Positions 50,119 through 59,307 of a stretch of 64,000 nucleotides of DNA are shown here, one piece after another. Below the pieces are notes generated by a model, which saw nothing but the letters and a program-made list of their open reading frames with translations, was not told the DNA's origin and did no database searches. The DNA lies in assembly GCA_964594635.1 (NCBI GenBank), contig CAZQMV010000003.1:124001-188000 (forward strand), given 5' to 3'. This DNA comes from Berkiella sp964594635 (GTDB lineage Bacteria > Pseudomonadota > Gammaproteobacteria > Berkiellales > Berkiellaceae). Positions within the stretch are counted from its first letter, which is position 1; every line of letters begins with the position of its first letter. The position numbers were made by a program, and so were the translations under genes.

Positions 50119-50775
50119 TTACTTTCTTGCATGCGCACGCTTTTGTCTTGATTGTACAGGCTCAGGTGCATTATTGCTATTTGTCGCACTAGCAAATACC
50201 ACGCGCAAAAGTGGGCGCTCAGTCATCAATTCACAACCCTTATCATCTTCCAGGGTACTCAGCAATAAATCACCCAGTTGTTTTACCAATGCTTGATCTC
50301 CTCTTTCGAGTAAAGCAACAATGGCATCTTGACCATTCTCTTTCGCCATAGTAATCGAGTACTTTAATAGCTCTTCACTGCATTGCATATTTTGTAAAAT
50401 CCATTGAACAACATGCTCGTGACCATTCTTTGCTGCATAGACTAAGGAAAATGCTCGCCAGGTATTACGTTTTACCGCCCTAAATAAGAATTGCACTAAA
50501 GGCAAGCACCCTTGAATTGCAGCTTTAATCAACCATTCACCTTTGATAGGATCTTGTCCACCTTTAATATTTAACACAAATGGATGAGACGACCATTGTG
50601 GAATCAAAGATTTCACTAATTTATCATTACCAAGTTCAATGGCATGTTCAACATTACACTGCAGAATAAGCCGTGAAATAGATCCAATACTAAACTGTGT
50701 TAAAATCCTCTCCAGCGACACCTGCTCATATCGATACAGTTTTCCAACAAAGGCAAATTCGGCGTGCTCTTTCAT
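50119..50775 (-). CDS. Degenerate ankyrin-repeat protein
   Basis: The 218 aa contain four to five ankyrin-like helical pairs (CNVEHAIELGNDKLVKSLI, LIKAAIQGCLPLVQFLF, LVYAAKNGHEHVVQWIL, ITMAKENGQDAIVALL) and a basic tail. It is cytosolic, with no signal peptide. It overlaps the upstream gene by 4 nt and so is coupled to it. A candidate effector or scaffold by composition; not proven. Confidence 0.75.
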   Translation of the reverse strand: MKEHAEFAFVGKLYRYEQVSLERILTQFSIGSISRLILQCNVEHAIELGNDKLVKSLIPQWSSHPFVLNIKGGQDPIKGEWLIKAAIQGCLPLVQFLFRAVKRNTWRAFSLVYAAKNGHEHVVQWILQNMQCSEELLKYSITMAKENGQDAIVALLERGDQALVKQLGDLLLSTLEDDKGCELMTERPLLRVVFASATNSNNAPEPVQSRQKRAHARK

Positions 50776-51221
50776 CGTTTTTTTCTCAGCTCAAGTAATG
50801 CCCCCACCGCTGATGCTCTAATAGTGTCTGAACACTTATCAGCAGCAAGCGTGTCTTCTTGGACAAAAAGCCCTGGCTGATAGTGGAAAAGCTCTATTAA
50901 TTGCATAATTTTATCGTAATAATCTTTAATACTCGCTTGCAGTTCATCCTTTACTCTTTTTCTTTGAATTTTCCCCTCTTGCATTGCATAAGAAATAACA
51001 GCTTTAAAATAAGGTTTTTCTCGCTCAGCAACATCAATAGGGGTTAATAATCGTGGTAGATGATCTGTGCCAGTAATCGCTCCTAGCTCTTGACGACAAT
51101 ATTCATAAAGATGTTCAAAAAAAGTAATAAATTCACCATTTTTAGCCTTTAATTGCAAAAAAGGCATTGAGGCATGATAAATCGTGTTTCGTATTCCATT
51201 CAAAAAATTAAAGGAGGGCAT
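50772..51221 (-). CDS. Hypothetical protein coupled to the ankyrin-like gene
   Basis: The 149 aa are helical-looking (IDVAEREKPYFKAVISYAMQEGKIQ) with no recognised domain. The stop overlaps the start of the 50119-50775 gene, and the helical style suggests that the two could once have been one ankyrin/effector protein. Confidence 0.65.
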   Translation of the reverse strand: MPSFNFLNGIRNTIYHASMPFLQLKAKNGEFITFFEHLYEYCRQELGAITGTDHLPRLLTPIDVAEREKPYFKAVISYAMQEGKIQRKRVKDELQASIKDYYDKIMQLIELFHYQPGLFVQEDTLAADKCSDTIRASAVGALLELRKKR

Positions 51222-51657
51222 TATTTTCGTACCCAGATCATCTTTCGATCGGTTAAGTGCCTCAAATACACGCCCAGTTGCACCTAAAACCCGAAGAAAA
51301 GGGTTGGGCCTTTAATCATCAGGTTTTCCTTTAAAGCAAACCTTGCAGAACATGCCAAGATATACCGCTCGCCTTTGAAGATGCGAGATTTTTTAGTCCT
51401 TAGCGAGCGGTATAATCTAGTTTAAATGCTACGCGTGAATACAATTCACGCTTGCAATCAGGGGGGAAAATCGCGATTCTCCCCCTAATAACCCCCATCG
51501 CGTGAGGTCACACTTCAACAGATGCTTCGCTTCTTGAAGTGTATTGGGTATATATGCCCATGATGCTAAACAACTGCAATTGGGTGTTTTACAATCTATT
51601 GAGTCTATAGCAGAAAATCTAAGCCAAGAACTCCTTAACTGTGAAATCACACACTTT
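51222..51657. other. 436-nt region with a long inverted repeat, no gene
   Basis: It holds the 12-bp inverted repeat at 51361-51414. A minus-strand frame at 51429-51650 has no ribosome-binding site and does not read as protein. Confidence 0.5.
51361..51414. repeat. 12-bp perfect inverted repeat TATACCGCTCGC with 30-nt loop
   Basis: Arms at 51361-51372 and 51403-51414. The inner sequence is partly complementary again (GCCTTT...GCGAG). It could be a structured RNA or an insertion-element remnant. Confidence 0.45.
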
Positions 51658-51909
51658 TCATTGGCCTTTTTGCAACTGGGCTAATTTGTCAATAATCTCT
51701 AACGACTCATGCATATAGATATCGTCTATTTTTAGACAAGGTACCTGTGAACTGCCCGTTAAGGCGATCATTTCTTTATTCACAGCTTCGTCTTGCCAAG
51801 TATCTTTGATTTCTATAGGCATCGGATGTTGTTCTAAAAAGTCAGTTACTCGTTTACAAAAGTGGCAACCTTGACCAATGTATAGCGTTAATTTTGGCAT
51901 AGTAGTCAT
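51658..51909 (-). CDS. Glutaredoxin-like protein
   Basis: The start at 51909 (MTTMPKLTLYIG) follows GGGA; it gives 83 aa. A thioredoxin-fold with active site GCHFCKR, cis-Pro in SSQVPCLKI and the C-terminal helix of small glutaredoxins. It probably handles glutathione-dependent disulfide exchange. It lies 75 nt downstream of the RhoGEF-like gene. Confidence 0.9.
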   Translation of the reverse strand: MTTMPKLTLYIGQGCHFCKRVTDFLEQHPMPIEIKDTWQDEAVNKEMIALTGSSQVPCLKIDDIYMHESLEIIDKLAQLQKGQ

Positions 51910-51983
51910 TGTAAATTCCCATATTTTTTTCAGGTATGAATTTACTAAAGCCACTCTACATTGTCAAAGATTTCACTGGGCTT

Positions 51984-52664
51984 TTAGAAAACGACTTGCC
52001 CCATATGCTTCGTGATTTGATTCATGCAACCTTCCTGAAGGTTGCAAATAAGGAAACTTATCCCCTTCATATAGACTATCAGTGCCTGTCTAAATGCAAG
52101 TAGATTATCACATGCATTTGCTTCTTCTTGTTGCTTTTCAACTGTTTTAAGGATTTCACGTCCCAATAATAAATATCTGGGTAGGCGTTGAACAGGTGCA
52201 ATTAACACTGCACTCAAAGTTCCTAATTGTGGATAATGTTCTTTCATTTTAGTCTGGATTTCTCCAAATTTGAGCTCAACCTTGCGTGGCACCACCATAT
52301 TCAAGCTCAATATAAAGTATTGCTGATAATAGACATTCAAATCAAACAGACACTGCAGCCAGTGTTGCGGCGAAGGATCATATAACGTCTTCACAAAATC
52401 TTTTTGTTGTTCCCGCAGTTCTTTTAAAGCATTATAAATCAAGCGAAGTTGATCTTGTGTCATTTCATTATTTTTCAAACGAAATGATCTACTATCATAA
52501 ACTCTCAATAATAATTGTATATCTTCATCATTTAAATAAAATAAAAAATGATTAATGTAATTGATTTCACTCGTTAACAATTCTTTGTAAGGATAGATGG
52601 CCTTACCTTCTAAACCTACTTTACTTGCTGCCTGGTTAAAGGCATTTTCATTTAAAGTCAGCAT
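51984..52664 (-). CDS. RhoGEF (DH domain)-like protein
   Basis: The start at 52664 (MLTLNENAFNQAAS) has GAGG 5 nt upstream; the frame gives 226 aa. The single domain matches a Dbl-homology domain: CR1 KELLTSEINYINHF (27-40), helical CR2 around IYNALKELREQQKDFVKTL, and CR3 LIAPVQRLPRYLLLGREIL (154-172), close to the eukaryotic LLxPVQRxxRYxLLLxELL signature. DH domains load GTP onto Rho-family GTPases; none exists in bacteria, so a host target is inferred. No PH domain is present. It begins 10 nt after the RhoGAP-like stop. Confidence 0.8.
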   Translation of the reverse strand: MLTLNENAFNQAASKVGLEGKAIYPYKELLTSEINYINHFLFYLNDEDIQLLLRVYDSRSFRLKNNEMTQDQLRLIYNALKELREQQKDFVKTLYDPSPQHWLQCLFDLNVYYQQYFILSLNMVVPRKVELKFGEIQTKMKEHYPQLGTLSAVLIAPVQRLPRYLLLGREILKTVEKQQEEANACDNLLAFRQALIVYMKGISFLICNLQEGCMNQITKHMGQVVF

Positions 52665-52674
52665 AGCCACCTCA

Positions 52675-53415
52675 TTATTTATGTGTTTTTGTGATTTCTT
52701 CTTGAAAATGAGCAACTCTTCCTGCATAACGTTCTCTTAAACGTTTTAAAAGCTCTCTTTCATGTTCTAACTCTGTTAGATCGCTTTCCTGCCATTTTTC
52801 AACCATATCATTATAAACATTGTCAAAACTTGCCTTAAAATAGCCTTTAACAATCATCACAGCACAGAGTTGATTCAATTTTAATGTTGTCTGTAAAATA
52901 TGAATGGGATCATCTTCTATCAAGTGCGAAAAAAATGGCCCTGCAATAATACCTAAGTACTCAGCATTCATTTTGTTTTTTGCTTGAAAGCGAAAAACGC
53001 TAGTTAAAAAATGAAGATATTGATAGATAATTTCTGCAGTACTAAAGTTATTTCTGTCATTGGAATGAGCTAGCTTCTTGATAAACTCATGCATCCCAAT
53101 CAACCCTTTTGTTATATCTTCTGCCAAAACCTGCTTTTTCAAGATTTTCACCCAAGGATCTTGAACTGACAATAAATCACTGTTCATTAAGGTCTGTTTT
53201 AAAGCACCAATATAATCATGGGTGCAATAGTGAGGTTGCACGAATGGTTTGTGATTTAAGATATTATCAATTATTTGCTTAACATGTTGATGTAAACCTG
53301 CAACCCTACAGATGCCTTGTGTTTGCAAGGCTGCAGGATCAAGGCTTACTTGCTTGATAATGAGACGAGAAATGAAGAGAACTTCCTGGGGGGTATAGCG
53401 TTTGTGATTGTGCAT
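52675..53415 (-). CDS. RhoGAP-like protein
   Basis: The start at 53415 (MHNHKRYTPQEV) follows AGGGGA and gives 246 aa. Residues 20-165 resemble RhoGAP: the Arg finger motif GICRVAG (34-40, Arg37; eukaryotic GIFRxSG), ALKQTL with Lys73, and NKMNAEYLGIIAGP (147-160; eukaryotic NKMtxxNLAxVFGP). The Asn that contacts the switch in p50RhoGAP is Tyr here, and the LRELPEPL segment is poorly kept, so catalysis is uncertain. RhoGAPs stimulate GTP hydrolysis by Rho GTPases. It is cotranscribed with the RhoGEF-like gene. The C-terminal 70 residues are a charged helix. Confidence 0.75.
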   Translation of the reverse strand: MHNHKRYTPQEVLFISRLIIKQVSLDPAALQTQGICRVAGLHQHVKQIIDNILNHKPFVQPHYCTHDYIGALKQTLMNSDLLSVQDPWVKILKKQVLAEDITKGLIGMHEFIKKLAHSNDRNNFSTAEIIYQYLHFLTSVFRFQAKNKMNAEYLGIIAGPFFSHLIEDDPIHILQTTLKLNQLCAVMIVKGYFKASFDNVYNDMVEKWQESDLTELEHERELLKRLRERYAGRVAHFQEEITKTHK

Positions 53416-53518
53416 AAGATCCCCTAATGAATGGATGATTACTAACAACCTAGTTCATGATAGGTCAATTTTCATCTGGGAATTTATGCACTTCTCGTTT
53501 AATCAGGTTTCTTTAACG

Positions 53519-54073
53519 TTAAGCAATATGTTTTTCAATCCATGCAACATACTGGTCGACCCATCCTTGTAGAAATTTTTTGCTGTCTTCCCCTACATTG
53601 CCGGCTTCATCAAACAACCCTTCCTTATTTTGCAAATAGACTTCTGGTTGCCCGAGTGTGAGTACATCTAAGTACGCTAAAATATTACGAAGATGTTGCT
53701 GCGCTAGAGCTGTGCCAATGGCTCCCACCGATATCCCTAAAACCCCAGCAGGTTTACCCACCCACGCACTTTGCCCGTAAGGGCGCGATGCATGATCAAT
53801 CGCATTTTTTAATACACCAGGAATGGAGCGATTATATTCAGGCGTTATAAACAATAAGCCTTGTGCTGCTTTAATTTCTGACTTTATACGTTTAACTGAT
53901 TCTGCGGGTGTTGCATCTTGATCTTGGTTATAAAGTGGTAAATCACTGATATCGATGTGCTTAAATGAAAAATGGGATGGGGCCAATTTCTCAATTGCCT
54001 TGGCTAGCTTTTTATTAAAAGAATCTTTGCGAAGGCTTCCAACTATCACTGCGATTTGAATTTGGCTCATCAA
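53519..54073 (-). CDS. NADPH-dependent FMN reductase
   Basis: Flavodoxin-fold reductase of 184 aa: VGSLRKDSFNKKLAKAI (FMN phosphate loop) and TPEYNRSIPGVLKNAIDHASRP are the family signatures (ChrR/YieF/SsuE type). It reduces quinones, chromate or flavins. It stands between the unknown 333-aa gene and the RhoGAP-like gene on the same strand but with gaps above 100 nt, so it may be transcribed separately. Confidence 0.94.
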   Translation of the reverse strand: MMSQIQIAVIVGSLRKDSFNKKLAKAIEKLAPSHFSFKHIDISDLPLYNQDQDATPAESVKRIKSEIKAAQGLLFITPEYNRSIPGVLKNAIDHASRPYGQSAWVGKPAGVLGISVGAIGTALAQQHLRNILAYLDVLTLGQPEVYLQNKEGLFDEAGNVGEDSKKFLQGWVDQYVAWIEKHIA

Positions 54074-54185
54074 TGCTTTCCTTAAATGCGTTTATCAAAT
54101 AATAAAGTGTACATTATCATTTATTGAGCAAGGCAGCCAAGTGCATTTTAATAGTATAATAGCTAACAAAGCTATATGAGTCTTG

Positions 54186-55187
54186 TTACAATTTATTTTT
54201 GGGCTTATCGTTTTTTAGCAACGTAGTTGGCTGTTGTTGATTTGCAGAAATTGCAAGATCAATCGCGGGTGTGTAGCTTAAAAAGGACTCTTGCGCATCT
54301 TCTATTTTCATCGCTTCCAACTCGTCAATGACAGCGCTCAGCTCTTGCTCTAATAGACTACCTGCCAATGTAATATATTGCTTACTGAGTGGAGTGTTCC
54401 TTAACATGTAATGTTTAGCAAGCTCATGATAATCCTTGAGTCTTAATAGTGGATGTTGATAAGCATCATCCGATTCTAACCATTGATGACATAATTCAGG
54501 TTGTTTTAATACTTCTAATACAAAAATTCGATCATCTTCAAAATCAAAAAAAAGTTGATCTAATATATTACTTAATTTTGGAGAACTTAATATCATGTTT
54601 CTGGCTACAGCATCATTTATCAGCAGCCATTTCAGGATAGCAATGACACGCTCAGTATGTTCTTCTTCATTTAATATCATGTCATCCAAGGTTTCGAGAA
54701 GTTTATTTGTGAGATCTGGTAATTTATTAATCAATAATGAAAAATGCGTGTAATGAAGATGTATCAAGAATTCAGGTTTAGTAACCATATAAGCAGCAAG
54801 CGGTTTGCTCAAAGGCACAAAATCGATAAAATATCGATAACTGAGAGTGCGGCACCATTCATCATTGTGCACAATAAGAAGCAGAATGCGATTCATATTC
54901 AGGGTAAGCGTTTTATCTCGTAACTTTAATCCCGCTTCAAGGCGTCTTACAATATTGTTTAATGGATTGTACCAAAGCACATGATTTAAATGCGGATTCT
55001 TTAAAAACGCGAGCCAGCAATTTGAGTGAACTGTTTTAAAAACAAGATCATAAATCGCCTGTGCATCGTCTGGATTGTCAGCAGCTTTAATGAGTTCTTC
55101 AGCTTCTTCAAAATTTTTTCCAACATAGCTTGCTTGTATTTTTGCAAACAATGGCGAACTTGTTACTTCTGGACCTAGTAGTGACAT
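54186..55187 (-). CDS. Hypothetical 333-aa helical protein, candidate effector
   Basis: All-helical sequence rich in Leu and acidic residues with no recognised domain; repeats of the type xxLxxLPDLTNKLLETLDDMIL suggest a HEAT- or solenoid-like fold. No signal peptide. GAGAGAA precedes the start, 12 nt after the stop of the large ankyrin gene, so the two form an operon. Composition and neighbours fit a secreted effector, but this is inference. Confidence 0.65.
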   Translation of the reverse strand: MSLLGPEVTSSPLFAKIQASYVGKNFEEAEELIKAADNPDDAQAIYDLVFKTVHSNCWLAFLKNPHLNHVLWYNPLNNIVRRLEAGLKLRDKTLTLNMNRILLLIVHNDEWCRTLSYRYFIDFVPLSKPLAAYMVTKPEFLIHLHYTHFSLLINKLPDLTNKLLETLDDMILNEEEHTERVIAILKWLLINDAVARNMILSSPKLSNILDQLFFDFEDDRIFVLEVLKQPELCHQWLESDDAYQHPLLRLKDYHELAKHYMLRNTPLSKQYITLAGSLLEQELSAVIDELEAMKIEDAQESFLSYTPAIDLAISANQQQPTTLLKNDKPKNKL

Positions 55188-55199
55188 CTTAATTCTCTC

Positions 55200-57740
55200 T
55201 TAACATTTTAAACTTCTACGTGTTGCTTGAGGAAAAATTTCGCATAGCCTATTTGTTACATCATTCAATGCTGCATCACAAATAGGTAACTCGCCTTCTG
55301 CTAATAGCGATTGCTTAAAATTCTCCGGTTCAAAAGCATCGTGCTGAACACTATAGGCAATTGCTGACTTTATGAGGTTAATCAATGCCTCTAGCTGTGC
55401 AGACTCTAAATTACTTTCTGTCAGGTAAGGAATAAAATGATTAAACATTTCAGCTTTTTGTTGTAAAGAGGGTAAGCGTTTTTGTAGTTGCACAACTATT
55501 GTAGGGTGACGTGTGTGCTTTATTGTTTGTTCTATTTGCTTAAGCTGTTCTTCAAATGGATTAGCAATCCTCATCTTTATAACAATAGAATGCGTTTCTA
55601 ATATCCTCTCAAATGCTTTTAAAACAACTTGTCCTTCGCTCTCCTCTAATTCCATCAATTCTAAGAGTGCTTGTAAGTGTTGCTTACTGTTTTCTGGTTG
55701 TTCTAAGAATTGTTTAACTTTATAAGTCGCACATTCTGCATAACCTTGCAGCTGATGAAAGCTATTAGTATAACGTGGTACATTTTGTTGCACAAAAGTG
55801 AGCAAATCGGTAAATAGCGCCGCAGCAACTGGCTCAGTTTCATCAAATGTATTTAACGCTTTAAGATCTTCAAGTGAGGTAGCTCGATCTGTTTTGCGCC
55901 TCACATATTCTTCTAATGAAATAGCAATATCCCCTCGGGTAATATCAAGCATGTGCTGCGTAAAATAAATAAGATCATTATTATCAAGCGGAAAAGTGGT
56001 TGTTTGTTTAAACGCTTCAAATAATGCCAATTCATTGCCTATGTGTTCTAAAAAGGATTGTCGAATACGTAATAACTCGGCGCTATACCTACTAGGTTTT
56101 AAAATAATATCTTTCGCTGTAAGATGATTTAAATCTACTAATGCACGCAACAATAATTGCAGAGATCCTATTGGAAGTTCAGCAGTTTTAGCTTTAAAAA
56201 CGTCAAACACTTTTGATCTGAAAAATGCGGCCAATTGATTTTTGATCTCGACTGGTTGCTCGGCAATTGCATGATAATTACCCATTTGCGCAATGCGCGT
56301 TAAATAACCAGGAAAACAGGATGGATCATCCCTACCATGCGCATTACGAATTTCAGCTAACAAGCCAATAAAATTACCTATTCTGTCACGACGTTTTTGT
56401 TCATCACCGTCTGTTTCATCGATAACGGCTAAATAATAGTACGCTACTTTTTCTCGAACAAGATCCGATGCTTCAAAACTCGTAATAACCCCAGCTTCCA
56501 CTGCTGCAGTTGTCGCAAAAACATTTTCATTTTCCTCTGGTCTTGTTAATAAATTTAGCCAACGGCTTTTCACTGGTGCAAATGGATTGTAGCTACGCCA
56601 AGCTGCATGCGCTGTAGTTGGAAGAGTAAAGTGCTTTAATGATTCTTGCATAACTTTAGGATCTGCATTCACCAATGCCTCTTTATTCGCTTTAATATAA
56701 TCGAGCAGCAGTTGATTGAGTGGATTTTGTGCATCTTGCTTGATGGCTTTTAAGATCATTTTACGAATTGCTTTCTCAATTTCAATAACACCACCCATCG
56801 TTACAAATTTTTCTGCAAAATGGGGTTTTACTTTTTGAGTAAAATGTTGATTTGCTAATGAAACTGCTTTATCGTCCATCGCACTTTCATTTTTATTCCT
56901 TTGTCTCTTAGCATATGCAAGAGCATCTTTTTCAGCTTGTAAGATGCCCAATGCAAAAATCGTTACTGGATCACACAAGCTATAAGAATCAAGGTAGCAA
57001 ATTGGATCTGTTGAATAATAAAAATCGTTGTATTTTTCAACTGAATCAAAATGGCTAAAGTCTTTTATAAGGACTGATAAGGGAATATCAAAGAGATAAG
57101 TAGCTTTTGGCAATAATTTGCCAATAACTGCCAAGTTATCTTTTTTGATTGCCCAATGGATGCATGAATGCCCTTTATGAGGGCGCGTTACATCAATATA
57201 GGGGATAGACAATAATTTATCTATTGAAATTAAGTCTTTTTTGTTTATTGCGTTACAGAGAAATTCTGAGACACAATTCTTAACAGTGCTGTCAGGCAGT
57301 GTAAAAGATTTTGCTAACAATACAAATGCATCCACCTTCTTGCTTTTTAAGGTGTCTTTTAGGGCTTGTTTTTTAACGTTATCATTGAAGTTTTCTGAGG
57401 TTAATAATTGTTGTAATGCATTCAATTTATTAAAACGCATCGCCATTTGTAGTACCGATATGCCACTACGATCGGTTGCATTAATGTCAGCGCCTGCAGC
57501 AAGTAGCAGTGAAATAGCGACTGGATCATCTTTTAAAACAGCGCGCATAAGCGCACTCTTACCTCTGATATTACCTTCAACGTTACCAGCACGTGTTTTA
57601 ACGGCTTGTAGCATAACGACCGAGCGCTGCATTAAGGCAAGATCGATGGCCTTAATATCATCTTGGGGTAGTAGGAAGCTTTCCGTAGCGAGGTGTTCGT
57701 CCTGATGCTCATTTCTATGTAAATGAAAAGCGTGCAACAT
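55200..57740 (-). CDS. Large ankyrin-repeat protein, candidate effector
   Basis: The start at 57740 (MLHAFHLHRNEHQD) has GAGAG 6 nt upstream and gives 846 aa. Residues about 40-200 contain three to five ankyrin units (GKSALMRAVLKDDPVAISLLLAAGADINATDRSG, ISVLQMAMRFNKLNALQQLL, GHSCIHWAIKKDNLAVIGKLL). The remaining 600 residues are helical with the conserved-looking segment IGNFIGLLAEIRNAHGRDDPSCFPGYLTRIAQMGNYH (about 455-495) but no named domain. This segment may recur in other bacterial ankyrin proteins. No signal peptide. Operon with the next gene. Confidence 0.8.
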   Translation of the reverse strand: MLHAFHLHRNEHQDEHLATESFLLPQDDIKAIDLALMQRSVVMLQAVKTRAGNVEGNIRGKSALMRAVLKDDPVAISLLLAAGADINATDRSGISVLQMAMRFNKLNALQQLLTSENFNDNVKKQALKDTLKSKKVDAFVLLAKSFTLPDSTVKNCVSEFLCNAINKKDLISIDKLLSIPYIDVTRPHKGHSCIHWAIKKDNLAVIGKLLPKATYLFDIPLSVLIKDFSHFDSVEKYNDFYYSTDPICYLDSYSLCDPVTIFALGILQAEKDALAYAKRQRNKNESAMDDKAVSLANQHFTQKVKPHFAEKFVTMGGVIEIEKAIRKMILKAIKQDAQNPLNQLLLDYIKANKEALVNADPKVMQESLKHFTLPTTAHAAWRSYNPFAPVKSRWLNLLTRPEENENVFATTAAVEAGVITSFEASDLVREKVAYYYLAVIDETDGDEQKRRDRIGNFIGLLAEIRNAHGRDDPSCFPGYLTRIAQMGNYHAIAEQPVEIKNQLAAFFRSKVFDVFKAKTAELPIGSLQLLLRALVDLNHLTAKDIILKPSRYSAELLRIRQSFLEHIGNELALFEAFKQTTTFPLDNNDLIYFTQHMLDITRGDIAISLEEYVRRKTDRATSLEDLKALNTFDETEPVAAALFTDLLTFVQQNVPRYTNSFHQLQGYAECATYKVKQFLEQPENSKQHLQALLELMELEESEGQVVLKAFERILETHSIVIKMRIANPFEEQLKQIEQTIKHTRHPTIVVQLQKRLPSLQQKAEMFNHFIPYLTESNLESAQLEALINLIKSAIAYSVQHDAFEPENFKQSLLAEGELPICDAALNDVTNRLCEIFPQATRRSLKC

Positions 57741-57838
57741 CGGGGTCTCTCTTAGATTATTTAGTTGTCTGCCTATATTTGGCAAGCACTATTTTATCCT
57801 TTTTTAACCAACCCCGATAGAGAAGAACACAACATTGT

Positions 57839-59293
57839 TTATCGCTTATTTCCAAAAATAGAGCCTAACAAGCCACGTACAATTTGTCGGCCCAATGTAT
57901 TTCCCACACTGCGTGCGGTTGATTTCATCATCGCTTCTGCAATTGATTGCCGGGGACGTCCAACACTACGTTTCGGTTCAGGTTGCTCATCCTTGACTTG
58001 TTTAGGGGCGACAGGCTGCATTCTTTGTTGAATTTTCTCGAAAGCCGATTCTCTATCGACTGCTTTTTCATAAACACCCGCATAGGGAGAACGATTGACA
58101 ATCTCTTGATGCTCATCGGTTGTGAGTGGTCCAATGCGAGAAGCGGGTGGATTGATGCGAACCGCTTCAACGATTGCCGGTGTTCCCGCGCTATCTAAAA
58201 ACGATACCAACGCTTCACCAACGGCTAATTCAGTGAGTAATTTTTCGGTATCTAACGCAGGATTTTTCCTAAACGTTTGCGCAGTCACTTTAACTGCTTT
58301 TTGATCTTTTGGAGTAAAAGCATGCAAAGCATGTTGCACTCGATTACCTAACTGCCCTAACACCGTTTCTGGCACATCCAATGGACTTTGCGTGACAAAA
58401 TAAACCCCTACTCCTTTAGAGCGGATCAAACGCACCAATTGCTCAATTTTTTCAATTAAAGGTTTTGGACTACCATTAAAGAGTAAATGTGCTTCATCAA
58501 AAAAGAAAACCAGTTTGGGTTTTTCCTGATCGCCCACTTCAGGTAACGTTTCAAATAATTCAGATAATAGCCACAATAAAAAGGTACTATAAAGTCTCGG
58601 ATCATTAATCAGTTTAGTGGCATCTAATACATTGATAATGCCATGTCCCTTAGCATCTTTGGCAAATAAATCTTGAATATTAAAAGCAGGCTCCCCCAAA
58701 AAAACCTCTCCTCCAGCTTCATTTAAGCTGAGTAAACCCCGCTGGATCGCCCCAACCGTACTTGTACTGATATTACCGTATTTTGATTTATAATCTGCGC
58801 TATGTTGCCCCATCCAATCTAATAAACTGCGCAGATCTTTAAGATCTAACAGTAATAAACCTTCATCGTCGGCCAAGCTAAAAGCCGCAGTTAACACCCC
58901 TTGTTGCGTGTCATTCAAATTGAGCAATCGGCCCAATAGCAAAGGCCCCATTTCAGTGATCGTTGTTCGAAGCGGATGACCTGTTTTGCCATAAATATCC
59001 CAAAAAACCACGGGATTACTCTCTGGAGTGTAATTTTTGATATTCAACTCTTCAACACGCTTAAGGAGTTTATCATTTGGGTTTGAAGCTAAAGCAATCC
59101 CCGAAAGATCGCCTTTGACATCGGCCGTAAATATAGCAACGCCTGCTTTTGATAGTTGCTCGGCAAGCACCTGTAAGGTGACCGTTTTACCTGTACCAGT
59201 TGCTCCAGCGACTAAACCATGACGATTCGCCATCGCTATATTAAAAATGATGGGTTTTTTTTCACCATCAATCCCGATCGGAAAATCACTCAT
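57839..59293 (-). CDS. HerA-like ATPase, DUF853 family
   Basis: FtsK/HerA-type ATPase of about 484 aa: Walker A AGATGTGKTVTLQ (about 31-43), Walker B LVFFFDEAHLLF, Arg-finger region and FVTQSPLDVPE. DUF853 proteins are translocase-like and their role is unsettled. The C-terminus is basic (RSVGRPRQSIAEAMMKS). It precedes the FAD oxidoreductase gene on the same strand by 12 nt. Confidence 0.93.
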   Translation of the reverse strand: MSDFPIGIDGEKKPIIFNIAMANRHGLVAGATGTGKTVTLQVLAEQLSKAGVAIFTADVKGDLSGIALASNPNDKLLKRVEELNIKNYTPESNPVVFWDIYGKTGHPLRTTITEMGPLLLGRLLNLNDTQQGVLTAAFSLADDEGLLLLDLKDLRSLLDWMGQHSADYKSKYGNISTSTVGAIQRGLLSLNEAGGEVFLGEPAFNIQDLFAKDAKGHGIINVLDATKLINDPRLYSTFLLWLLSELFETLPEVGDQEKPKLVFFFDEAHLLFNGSPKPLIEKIEQLVRLIRSKGVGVYFVTQSPLDVPETVLGQLGNRVQHALHAFTPKDQKAVKVTAQTFRKNPALDTEKLLTELAVGEALVSFLDSAGTPAIVEAVRINPPASRIGPLTTDEHQEIVNRSPYAGVYEKAVDRESAFEKIQQRMQPVAPKQVKDEQPEPKRSVGRPRQSIAEAMMKSTARSVGNTLGRQIVRGLLGSIFGNKR

Positions 59294-59307
59294 CATTCAC
59301 CTACTTA

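Noticed and set aside
51429..51650. 73-codon minus-strand frame
   Set aside because: No ribosome-binding site and composition unlike the neighbouring proteins.
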